Shown: one piece after another, positions 1 to 6,325 of the stretch
How the letters are laid out: each line of letters begins with the position of its first letter
How positions within the stretch are numbered: the stretch's first letter is position 1
Origin: Flavobacteriales bacterium
Lineage (GTDB): Bacteria > Bacteroidota > Bacteroidia > Flavobacteriales > BACL11
Assembly (NCBI GenBank): GCA_002683775.1
Contig: NYTT01000086.1
Coordinates: 1 to 11,775, forward strand
Length of the DNA: 11,775 bases
Direction of reading: 5' to 3'
Translations under genes and position numbers: made by a program
Notes under the pieces: generated by a model
Seen by the model: only the letters and a program-made list of their open reading frames with translations
The model's database searches: none
What the model was told of the DNA's origin: nothing

Positions 1-53
1 GAATATTAAGTTGTCACCCATGGGGGGGGCATGGACACGATCCAATACCATAA
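1..53 (+). CDS. yidD: YidD membrane protein insertion efficiency factor (3' end only)
   Basis: Only the last 16 codons are inside the window. The frame whose codons begin at base 3 reads ILSCHPWGGHGHDPIP and stops at TAA 51-53. The CHPWGGHGHDP.P ending is the characteristic C-terminus of the short YidD family, a membrane-associated protein thought to help YidC/Oxa1-type insertion of inner-membrane proteins. In many bacteria it lies next to rnpA and yidC; here the next gene is the S41 protease 7 bases downstream, an order I recall from Bacteroidota. The Trp-Gly-Gly codons form a run of eight G (22-29), which is conspicuous in such AT-rich DNA. The canonical ending argues that this count of eight is correct. 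The N-terminal part lies outside the window. Confidence 0.8.
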   Translation, partial: ILSCHPWGGHGHDPIP

Positions 54-60
54 TAATAAT

Positions 61-1710
61 ATGAATAAAAAAATTAAACTCACAATTTTAGCATTGTGTT
101 TGACGGTAACATCTTTTATGTCAGTCAGTTTTGTTGACAACTATTTTGAAATCGCTAAGCATTTAGATATTTTCACAACACTTTATAAAGAATTAAATAC
201 ATTTTACGTAGATGAAACAATTCCTGGAGATTTAATGAAAAAAGGCATTGATGAAATGCTTAAGTCACTTGACCCTTACACAACGTATATTCCAGAAACG
301 GAAATTGAAGATTTTAAATTTATGACAACTGGTCAATATGGTGGAATAGGCGCAATGATTACTACAATGGATGATTATGTTATTATTTCTGAGCCATATG
401 AGGGGTTCCCGGCTCAGAAATCAGGCTTAATGGCTGGAGATAAGATACTTGAGATAAATGGTTTAAGTGCTAAATCTAAGACTACAGAAGAAGTCAGTAA
501 AATTCTCAAAGGACAACCCAATACTTCGGTCAACTTATTAATTGAAAGAAAGAACAATAGTACTCCTTTCGAAGTTACATTTAATCGAGAGAAAGTTTCA
601 GTGCCAAGTATTCCATATTCTGATTTTATAGATGATGGTATTGGTTACATCCGACTTCGTTCATTTACTAGAAATTGTGCTTTAGAGCTCAAAAACTCAA
701 TACTAGAACTAAAGAAAAATCAAAATTTAACAGGTTTAATTTTAGATTTAAGAAGCAATCCAGGTGGTCTATTAAATGAATCAGTGGATATTGTTAATTT
801 GTTTATTGATAAAGGAGAAGAAGTTGTTAGCACAAGAGGTAAAATAAAATCTTGGGATAAAAAATATATTGCAAATAAGAATCCACTTGATTCTGAAGTG
901 CCACTTGTTGTATTAATTAATTCTTCATCTGCATCTGCATCAGAAATAGTTTCTGGTTCAATTCAAGATTTAGATAGAGGAGTTATTATCGGACAAAGAA
1001 GCTATGGGAAGGGTCTTGTACAACAAACAAGAAAATTATCTTATAATTCACAGCTAAAACTTACTGTTGCTAAATATTATATTCCAAGTGGGAGATGTAT
1101 ACAAGCTTTAGATTATTCGCATAGAAATCAAGATGGAAGCGTAGGGAAAATTCCGGATTCTTTAATGACGACATATAAGACAAGAAATGGTAGGATGGTT
1201 AAAGATGGAGGTGGCATACTTCCAGATATAGTTATAAATAAAGATAAATATGGCATGATTATTGGCTCTTTAGTGAAAGAAAGATTATTTTTTAATTATG
1301 CAACAGATTATCGTCTTTCACACGATTCAATTTCACCTAATTTCATTTTTAATGAATCAGATTTTATTGATTTTACAAAATATATAAAAGACAAAGATTA
1401 CTCATATCAGACAGAGACAGAGAAAGTACTGGCAGAATTGAAAAAACAAGCTGAAAAAGAAAAATATTTTACTTCTTTTTCTGTTGAGTATGACTCTCTT
1501 TTTAATAAAATGATTAATAATAAAAGTGATGATTTATTAAATAGTAAAGATGATATTAAACAGATTCTAACTGGAGAGATAATGAGTAGATATTTTTATC
1601 AGAAAGGAAGAATTCTTGCTGGTTTAAGTTTTGATAACGAGGTAGTAGAAGCTATTAAAATTTTAAAAGACACAGAGAAGTATCAGTATATCTTAAGCGC
1701 TAAAGAATAG
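61..1710 (+). CDS. S41 family C-terminal processing peptidase (CtpA/Prc type)
   Basis: A serine endoprotease of the periplasm or cell envelope that trims or degrades proteins from their C-termini. I choose the ATG at 61 (549 residues). An in-frame ATG at 31 would overlap yidD by 23 bases and put MDTIQYHNNN ahead of what looks like a signal anchor (MNKKIK followed by a hydrophobic stretch to about residue 25). A PDZ domain spans roughly residues 90-170 (GGIGA through GLMAGDKILEING). The peptidase core follows: LDLRSNPGGLL, then SASASE with the probable nucleophile Ser292, and YGKG with the probable general base Lys317. Their spacing of 25 residues is that of Ser430/Lys455 in E. coli Prc. The last 150 or so residues are charged and helical, usual for Bacteroidota members of about 550 residues. 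There is no obvious Shine-Dalgarno. The stop overlaps the next start by one base. Confidence 0.93.
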   Translation: MNKKIKLTILALCLTVTSFMSVSFVDNYFEIAKHLDIFTTLYKELNTFYVDETIPGDLMKKGIDEMLKSLDPYTTYIPETEIEDFKFMTTGQYGGIGAMITTMDDYVIISEPYEGFPAQKSGLMAGDKILEINGLSAKSKTTEEVSKILKGQPNTSVNLLIERKNNSTPFEVTFNREKVSVPSIPYSDFIDDGIGYIRLRSFTRNCALELKNSILELKKNQNLTGLILDLRSNPGGLLNESVDIVNLFIDKGEEVVSTRGKIKSWDKKYIANKNPLDSEVPLVVLINSSSASASEIVSGSIQDLDRGVIIGQRSYGKGLVQQTRKLSYNSQLKLTVAKYYIPSGRCIQALDYSHRNQDGSVGKIPDSLMTTYKTRNGRMVKDGGGILPDIVINKDKYGMIIGSLVKERLFFNYATDYRLSHDSISPNFIFNESDFIDFTKYIKDKDYSYQTETEKVLAELKKQAEKEKYFTSFSVEYDSLFNKMINNKSDDLLNSKDDIKQILTGEIMSRYFYQKGRILAGLSFDNEVVEAIKILKDTEKYQYILSAKE

Positions 1711-3068
1711 TGTTTAGCATTAACAAAAAAAATTTTTATTTCATATTGCTAATGATATTTGTCATTGGTATAGGTTTCCAAATAGTAATTTATAAGGTTG
1801 CTTTATATGCACTATTTTTAAATTGGATCTTCACGACTAAATTCAAAAAAGTGATACAAAGTATTTCTAGCAATAGTTTTTTTTTAGCATTTATCATTTT
1901 TTATATACTTTATGCATTAAGTTTTTTTTGGTCAGAGAACCAATCATTTGCTATAGCAGATTTAGTTCTTAAAATACCAATATTAATCCTTCCATTAATA
2001 ATGTTATCTCATGAGCCATTATCGATTAAGGAAATTAACAAATTACTTTTGGCATTTTCTCTGTCAGTTATAGTTCTGAATTGTTATTGTTTTTTTGATG
2101 CTTTATTCAACTATTTAAATACTAGAAATATTAATGAATTTTTTTATGGTTCATTAACAGTTAACATGCATACAGCATATCAAGCAACCTTTACTAGTTT
2201 TTCTATTTTTATTCTAGTTTATATTTATTTAAATAAAGAATACTCACATAATTGGATTTTCTCATTTCTAATTGCACTGCAATTTTTATTCTTGTTCCTA
2301 TTATCTTCCAGAATGCAAATGTTATGTTTGAGCGTAGTGACACCAATATTTCTGATTTTTCATTATTATTTAAAACAGAAAATATATCTTGGTTTTTCGT
2401 ATACAATTTTAGCTTTTGTGGTGTCGTATTTTTTAGTAAGCACTCCATCTGTTTTAAATAATAGGTATAAGCAAACTGTTTCACATATTAGTAGTATTGG
2501 AAATGATTCACAAAATTCAGATCCCAGAAAATTTATTTGGAAAAAAGCAATTGATGTTATTAAGTATAATTGGTTGTTTGGAGTTGGAGTTGGTGATGTT
2601 AAAGATGTTTTAGTATCTTCCTATTCTAAAGAATCTAGTAAGCCAATTACAGATCATGCAGTTGACTCAACTATTAATATTTTAAAAGCAAATAGCAAGT
2701 ATCTAAATACACAAGTAAAAAAATTAACAAGTGATCATACCAAATTAAAGAAAGAATCAGAAAATATTTTAATACAACAAATTAATAAATACAAATACTT
2801 TGCCAAAAAACAATATAATTTCCATAATCAATATTTACAGACATTTGCAACAGTTGGTTTTTTTGGACTGATTATATTAATCTACCTTTTATCACATTTA
2901 TTTATTGTTTCAATTATAAAAAAAGATTTTATTGTTTCGGCATTTTTGTTTCTGATAGCAATGAGTTTTTTAACTGAATCTATGCTTGAGAGACAAGCTG
3001 GAGTAGTCTTCTTTACCTTCTTTTATTTACTTTTAGTTATGAGATTTAGTTTAAATAAACCCGCTTAA
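1710..3068 (+). CDS. O-antigen ligase family (Wzy_C/WaaL-like) polytopic membrane protein
   Basis: A 452-residue inner-membrane protein with about ten hydrophobic segments. It probably joins polysaccharide chains to lipid A core, or polymerises or transfers glycans at the periplasmic face; sequence alone does not separate ligase from polymerase. The family's C-terminal signature is present: an Arg after a membrane segment (SSRMQ, Arg201), R273...W277, the GVGVGD turn (291-296), and FHNQYLQ with His372, the conserved His of the large periplasmic loop. The start is GTG, its G being the last base of the protease TAG, so translation is probably coupled. The loop between GVGVGD and His372 is unusually long (about 65 residues, Lys/Asn-rich), with leucines every seven residues (325, 332, 339, 346, then Ile353). 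The 3' end runs 23 bases into alr on the other strand. Confidence 0.85.
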   Translation: MFSINKKNFYFILLMIFVIGIGFQIVIYKVALYALFLNWIFTTKFKKVIQSISSNSFFLAFIIFYILYALSFFWSENQSFAIADLVLKIPILILPLIMLSHEPLSIKEINKLLLAFSLSVIVLNCYCFFDALFNYLNTRNINEFFYGSLTVNMHTAYQATFTSFSIFILVYIYLNKEYSHNWIFSFLIALQFLFLFLLSSRMQMLCLSVVTPIFLIFHYYLKQKIYLGFSYTILAFVVSYFLVSTPSVLNNRYKQTVSHISSIGNDSQNSDPRKFIWKKAIDVIKYNWLFGVGVGDVKDVLVSSYSKESSKPITDHAVDSTINILKANSKYLNTQVKKLTSDHTKLKKESENILIQQINKYKYFAKKQYNFHNQYLQTFATVGFFGLIILIYLLSHLFIVSIIKKDFIVSAFLFLIAMSFLTESMLERQAGVVFFTFFYLLLVMRFSLNKPA

Positions 3069-4122
3069 TTCTCCTATTTAATGTAGAGTATATTTCATAA
3101 GGAATGGTATTTATTTTGCTGGCAATCTCAGCTACTAAAAGATTTTCACCAAAAACTTCTACTTTATCACCTTCTTTAACATTTAAATCTGAAATATTGA
3201 CAGCTAAGCTATCCATACTAATTTCACCAATAATTTTACATTTATTATTTTTTATTAGAACCATTCCATTATTACACCCTAATTTTCTGTTTAACCCATC
3301 AGCATAACCAATTGGGATTATAGCCATTTTTATTTTTTTCTCAGCAATATATGAAGATCCGTATCCAACACTAGAACCTTTTTCTATTTCTCTTATTTGT
3401 GAAACAACAGATATTAATTTACTTATTTGCTTTAAATTTATATCATTTGCTGATCCATATAAGCCAATGCCAATTCTAACAAAATCATACTTATATTCTG
3501 GATAATTTAATAAACCATGAGAATTTAAAATATGAAAACTGATTTTTTTTTCACATTTTTTGTTAAAATTTGAATTTATAGAGCTAAATTTTTTAAGTTG
3601 TAATAAGTTAAGTTTTCTAGCATCATTTCTTTCAGAAGATGCTAAATGAGAACAGATTGATAATAAATTGAGGTGCTTATTTTTTTTAATGATTGAATAA
3701 ATTTCATCAATATCTTTTTCATCAAATCCATATCTATTCATTCCAGTATTAATCTTCAAATGAATATCAATCGGGTTTTTGTTATTACAATACAAATTCA
3801 ATATTTTTTTACTGTAGACTACGACATCAAGTTTATATTTTAGAATTGTTTTGTAGCTTTTTGTTCCTGGATTTGCAATAATAATTTTACACTTAATACC
3901 AGCCTTTCTCAGCTCAACACCTTCTTCAAAGTCACTAACCCATAAGGCATAAATTCCTAAGGATTCTAATTTTCGTGAAATTTCTACATCACCATGGCCG
4001 TATCCAAATGCCTTAACAACAGCAATAATTTTAGTTTTAGATTTAATTAAATTATTAAAATATTGAAAATTGCTTTCTAATTTTTTTAAATCAATATATA
4101 ATATTGTTTCATTAGCTTCCAT
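3046..4122 (-). CDS. alr: alanine racemase
   Basis: A PLP enzyme that interconverts L- and D-alanine, supplying D-Ala for peptidoglycan. I set the start at ATG 4122 (358 residues, MEANETILYIDL); the longer reading to 4137 would need a TTG and adds only five residues (LKKKI). PLP-binding Lys37 lies in VVKAFGYGHG. Other family marks are NTGMNR (125-130), Arg216 in FVRIGIGLYG, the second catalytic residue Tyr254 in SVGYGSSY, IGYADG (271-276) and SMD (302-304). The protein is a stand-alone racemase, with no MurF domain attached as in some Bacteroidota. The start overlaps the end of tdk by 11 bases, so the two genes are probably one transcript. The 3' end overlaps the ligase gene tail-to-tail by 23 bases, leaving no room for a separate terminator. 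Confidence 0.94.
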   Translation of the reverse strand: MEANETILYIDLKKLESNFQYFNNLIKSKTKIIAVVKAFGYGHGDVEISRKLESLGIYALWVSDFEEGVELRKAGIKCKIIIANPGTKSYKTILKYKLDVVVYSKKILNLYCNNKNPIDIHLKINTGMNRYGFDEKDIDEIYSIIKKNKHLNLLSICSHLASSERNDARKLNLLQLKKFSSINSNFNKKCEKKISFHILNSHGLLNYPEYKYDFVRIGIGLYGSANDINLKQISKLISVVSQIREIEKGSSVGYGSSYIAEKKIKMAIIPIGYADGLNRKLGCNNGMVLIKNNKCKIIGEISMDSLAVNISDLNVKEGDKVEVFGENLLVAEIASKINTIPYEIYSTLNRRIKRVYLN

Positions 4123-4696
4123 TATCTTCTTTTTCAAAGAAACAATTTCTACATAACGCTTTATATTCTAGCTTATCTCCAAGCTCTATTAATTGCTGAT
4201 TTTTGGTCAATCTATATGAGTGATTAGCAGCGGTACCACATTCAATACATATGGCATGAACTTTAGTTATATGTTCTGCAATAGCTAAAAGACCTGGCAT
4301 TATTCCAAATGGCTTTCCCTTAAAATCCATATCTAGACCAGCTATTATCACTCTTTTACCTTGATTTGCTAAAAGGTTGCTGATGCGAATCAATTCTTCA
4401 TCAAAAAATTGAGCTTCGTCTATGGCAATTACCTCAGCATTATCAATTTTATCTAATATTTCAGTTGCTAATTTAACGGGTTTTGATTTTATTGCGTTAG
4501 AGTCATGAGAAACTATTTTTCTAGCATCATATCGAGTGTCAATTAGTGGCTTAAAAACGGCAATTTTTTGTTTTGCAAGTTCAGCACGTTTTAATCTTCT
4601 TAAAAGTTCTTCAGTTTTGCCTGAAAACATTGAACCACAAATAATTTCAATACTTCCTTTTAACTTTTGACTTTCTATTTGTGAATCTATAAACAT
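4112..4696 (-). CDS. tdk: thymidine kinase (type II, zinc-binding)
   Basis: Phosphorylates thymidine to dTMP with ATP in the salvage pathway, in the cytoplasm. The 194 residues match the usual size of bacterial tetrameric TK. The P-loop is GSMFSGKT (21-28). The Mg/catalytic motif is DEAQF (93-97), with Glu94 the likely base. GLDMDFKGKPFG (120-131) is the conserved segment after it. Four zinc ligands lie in two pairs, Cys150/Cys153 and Cys182/Cys185, flanking the thymidine-binding lasso (SYRL, then LEYKALCR). The start is ATG. An exact minus-strand TAnnTTTG motif sits 32 bases upstream (4735-4728), giving a short leader. It is the first gene of a tdk-alr unit. Confidence 0.96.
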   Translation of the reverse strand: MFIDSQIESQKLKGSIEIICGSMFSGKTEELLRRLKRAELAKQKIAVFKPLIDTRYDARKIVSHDSNAIKSKPVKLATEILDKIDNAEVIAIDEAQFFDEELIRISNLLANQGKRVIIAGLDMDFKGKPFGIMPGLLAIAEHITKVHAICIECGTAANHSYRLTKNQQLIELGDKLEYKALCRNCFFEKEDNGS

Positions 4697-4710
4697 TATA
4701 ACTAATTTCT

Positions 4711-4731
4711 TTTGTTAAGTTTGCTAACAAA
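4711..4731. repeat. perfect 7-bp inverted repeat in the divergent spacer
   Basis: TTTGTTA (4711-4717) and TAACAAA (4725-4731) are perfect reverse complements separated by 7 bases (AGTTTGC). The repeat overlaps both opposing -7 motifs. It could be an operator for a dimeric regulator or simply a by-product of two nested TTTG-type promoter elements. It has no U-tract, so it is not a convincing terminator. Confidence 0.5.
4716..4723 (+). promoter_or_regulatory. candidate -7 promoter element (TAAGTTTG) for the forward unit
   Basis: TAAGTTTG matches exactly the TAnnTTTG -7 consensus known for the Bacteroidota primary sigma factor. It would start transcription around 4730, leaving a leader of about 27 bases before the ATG at 4757. 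No TTTG or TTG at a normal -33 distance is visible (the nearest TTTG, 4678-4681, is 34 bases away), so only half of the promoter is supported. Confidence 0.45.
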
Positions 4732-4735
4732 TGTA
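4728..4735 (-). promoter_or_regulatory. candidate -7 promoter element (TACATTTG) for tdk-alr
   Basis: Read on the minus strand this is TACATTTG, again an exact TAnnTTTG match. It predicts a start near 4721 and a leader of about 25 bases before the tdk ATG. A minus-strand TTG at 4751-4749 is the nearest -33 candidate, but the 13-base spacing is shorter than usual. The element lies 4 bases from the opposing one, so the two promoters would overlap. Confidence 0.45.
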
Positions 4736-4756
4736 TAAAAAGGATTTTCAATTTAT

Positions 4757-5644
4757 ATGAAAAAAATCACATTGTTATTATTAAGTATATTGATATTTTT
4801 ATCAAATACTGTTCTTGCACAAACAGATACTAAATATATAAATAAAAAGCGCTTTTTTTTAGTTAGTAGTAGCCTTGCAAGTGGTCTTGTTGCATCTTAT
4901 TTATATGTTCAAAATGCTTGGTGGTCTGCAGAACAAATACCTTTTCATTTCGATGATGGATCTGATTTAACCTATGCTTTAAATTTAGATAAAGCTGGAC
5001 ATTTCTTAGGTGGATTACAAGCTGCAGATCTATTTTCCTCTTCTATGCGATGGACAGGCATGAAAACTACAAAAGCACTTTGGTATGGTGCTGCATTTGG
5101 TACAGGGTTACAATTAGCTATAGAAATGAAGGATGCATATGCACCATATTGGGGATTTAGTAAATGGGACTTAGCTTTAGGATCAGCTGGATCATTATGG
5201 CCAGTTCTGCAACACCATAATAAAGATTTTAGTGCTATTAGCTTTAAATTATCTTATTATAAACGCTCTAATATTTATTGGCAACTTGATCAACAGAGAG
5301 GAAAAGAAACAAGTAGTTTTGCTTGGCAGGATGATTATCCTAATCAAACTTATTGGATGTCATTTGATATTAATCATTTTCTGGATTTATGTTGCTGGCC
5401 AGAGTGGTTAAATCTTGCTATAGGATATGGGATAGATGATACTCAGTTCTTAGATGATAATCTATCAAAAACAGGCGGAAACAGAGAATTTTATATAGCA
5501 TTTGATTATGATCTTCCAAAAATGTTAAAAAGTTGGAACTCTCCATTAGTTAAAAAAGTGTCACATTGGTTAAATTATATGCACTTCCCAGCCCCTACTA
5601 TAAGGATATCGCCAAAATTTGAATTTCATCCACTATTTATTTAA
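4757..5644 (+). CDS. exported DUF2279-like protein of unknown function
   Basis: I recognise the family pattern but not a function. A signal peptide is clear: MKK, a hydrophobic core, and cleavage probably after VLA at residue 21. The middle region carries LDKAGHF (77-83), then a small-residue-rich hydrophobic segment with E123..D126, and GFSKWDLA (133-140) followed by G145. This D-K-x-x-H ... E ... D ... G order is typical of DUF2279 proteins of Bacteroidota and recalls the VanZ-like membrane family. Residues 160-295 are rich in aromatic, strand-like segments (TYWMSFDI, LNLAIGYGI, EFYIAFDYDL) and end with HFPAPTIRISP, suggesting a membrane-linked C-terminal region. It heads the forward unit, 9 bases before rsmI, behind a candidate promoter. 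The function is not inferable from position; confidence is high for a real gene, moderate for the family. Confidence 0.75.
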   Translation: MKKITLLLLSILIFLSNTVLAQTDTKYINKKRFFLVSSSLASGLVASYLYVQNAWWSAEQIPFHFDDGSDLTYALNLDKAGHFLGGLQAADLFSSSMRWTGMKTTKALWYGAAFGTGLQLAIEMKDAYAPYWGFSKWDLALGSAGSLWPVLQHHNKDFSAISFKLSYYKRSNIYWQLDQQRGKETSSFAWQDDYPNQTYWMSFDINHFLDLCCWPEWLNLAIGYGIDDTQFLDDNLSKTGGNREFYIAFDYDLPKMLKSWNSPLVKKVSHWLNYMHFPAPTIRISPKFEFHPLFI

Positions 5645-5653
5645 TTTTACAAA

Positions 5654-6325
5654 ATGTCAAAACTATATGTTATTCCAACTCCAATTGGTAATTTAGAGGA
5701 TATTACTTTACGAGCAATCCGTTTACTTAATGAAGTAGATTTAGTTTTAGCAGAAGACACCAGGAATTCTAAAAAATTATTTATTCATTATAACATTAAT
5801 ACTCAGATGTCTACATTTCATATGCACAATGAGCATGAAGTCTTGAAAAAATATATAAAAAGATTAAAGGGAGGGGAGAGTATTGGCTTAATTTCAGATG
5901 CTGGCACACCTGCAATATCTGACCCAGGATTTTTGTTAATAAGAGAGTGTATTAAAGAAAAAATAGAAGTTGATTGTTTGCCAGGTGCTACAGCTTTTAT
6001 TCCTGCATTAATTAATTCTGGATTGCCAACAGACAAGTTTCTTTTTGAGGGCTTTTTACCTTTAAAGAAAGGTAGAGTAACGCGTTTACTTAGTTTGTCA
6101 GATGAAGTTAGAACATTAGTTTTTTATGAATCTCCACATAGAATTATTAAAACTTTAACTCAGTTTTTAGAATATTTTGGTGATAAGAGGCGCGTCTCTA
6201 TTTCTAGAGAAATTAGTAAATTTTATGAAGAGACTCAAAGAGGAACAATCTTAGATTTGATATCACAGTTTAAATTAAAGAAACCAAAAGGAGAATTTGT
6301 AATTGTTGTTGAAGGAAAAAAATGA
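5654..6325 (+). CDS. rsmI: 16S rRNA (cytidine(1402)-2'-O)-methyltransferase
   Basis: Uses S-adenosylmethionine to methylate the ribose 2'-O of C1402 in the decoding centre of 16S rRNA. It belongs to the tetrapyrrole-methylase fold. Motifs in order: PTPIGNLEDIT (9-18), AEDTR (33-37), LISDAGTPAISDPG (79-92), PGATA (110-114), FEGFLP (131-136) followed by KKGR, FYESPHR (157-163), and SREISK (184-189). The 223 residues equal the short form that lacks the extra C-terminal domain of the E. coli enzyme. The start is ATG 10 bases after the preceding stop. Its TGA overlaps the next ATG in an ATGA arrangement, indicating coupled translation with the DAHP synthase gene. Confidence 0.96.
   Translation: MSKLYVIPTPIGNLEDITLRAIRLLNEVDLVLAEDTRNSKKLFIHYNINTQMSTFHMHNEHEVLKKYIKRLKGGESIGLISDAGTPAISDPGFLLIRECIKEKIEVDCLPGATAFIPALINSGLPTDKFLFEGFLPLKKGRVTRLLSLSDEVRTLVFYESPHRIIKTLTQFLEYFGDKRRVSISREISKFYEETQRGTILDLISQFKLKKPKGEFVIVVEGKK

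Noticed and set aside
31..60. ATG at 31 as the start of the S41 protease.
   Set aside because: It overlaps the yidD coding end and adds polar residues ahead of a normal signal-anchor that begins at the ATG at 61.
2209..2484. Open frames on both strands inside the ligase gene.
   Set aside because: They lie wholly within a well-supported membrane protein gene, have no recognisable domain, and mirror its hydrophobic codons.
3049..3060. GTTTAAATAAAC palindrome near the ligase/alr ends as a terminator.
   Set aside because: The stem is only 4-5 A/T-rich pairs with almost no loop and no U-run.
3066..3080. Alr position equivalent to Geobacillus Tyr354 is Arg350, a possible active-site defect.
   Set aside because: This position is not conserved (E. 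coli Alr has Leu there), and PLP-Lys37, Tyr254 and the other motifs are intact, so a normal enzyme is expected.
3104..3307. Forward open frame opposite alr.
   Set aside because: It is antisense to conserved racemase motifs and shows no protein-like signature of its own.
4123..4137. A longer alr start (TTG at 4137) giving five extra residues, LKKKI.
   Set aside because: An ATG at 4122 gives a normal N-terminus (EANETILYIDL) and a smaller overlap with tdk.
5818..6036. Reverse open frame opposite rsmI.
   Set aside because: It is antisense to the SDAGTPAISDPG and PGATA motif region of RsmI and has no independent support.
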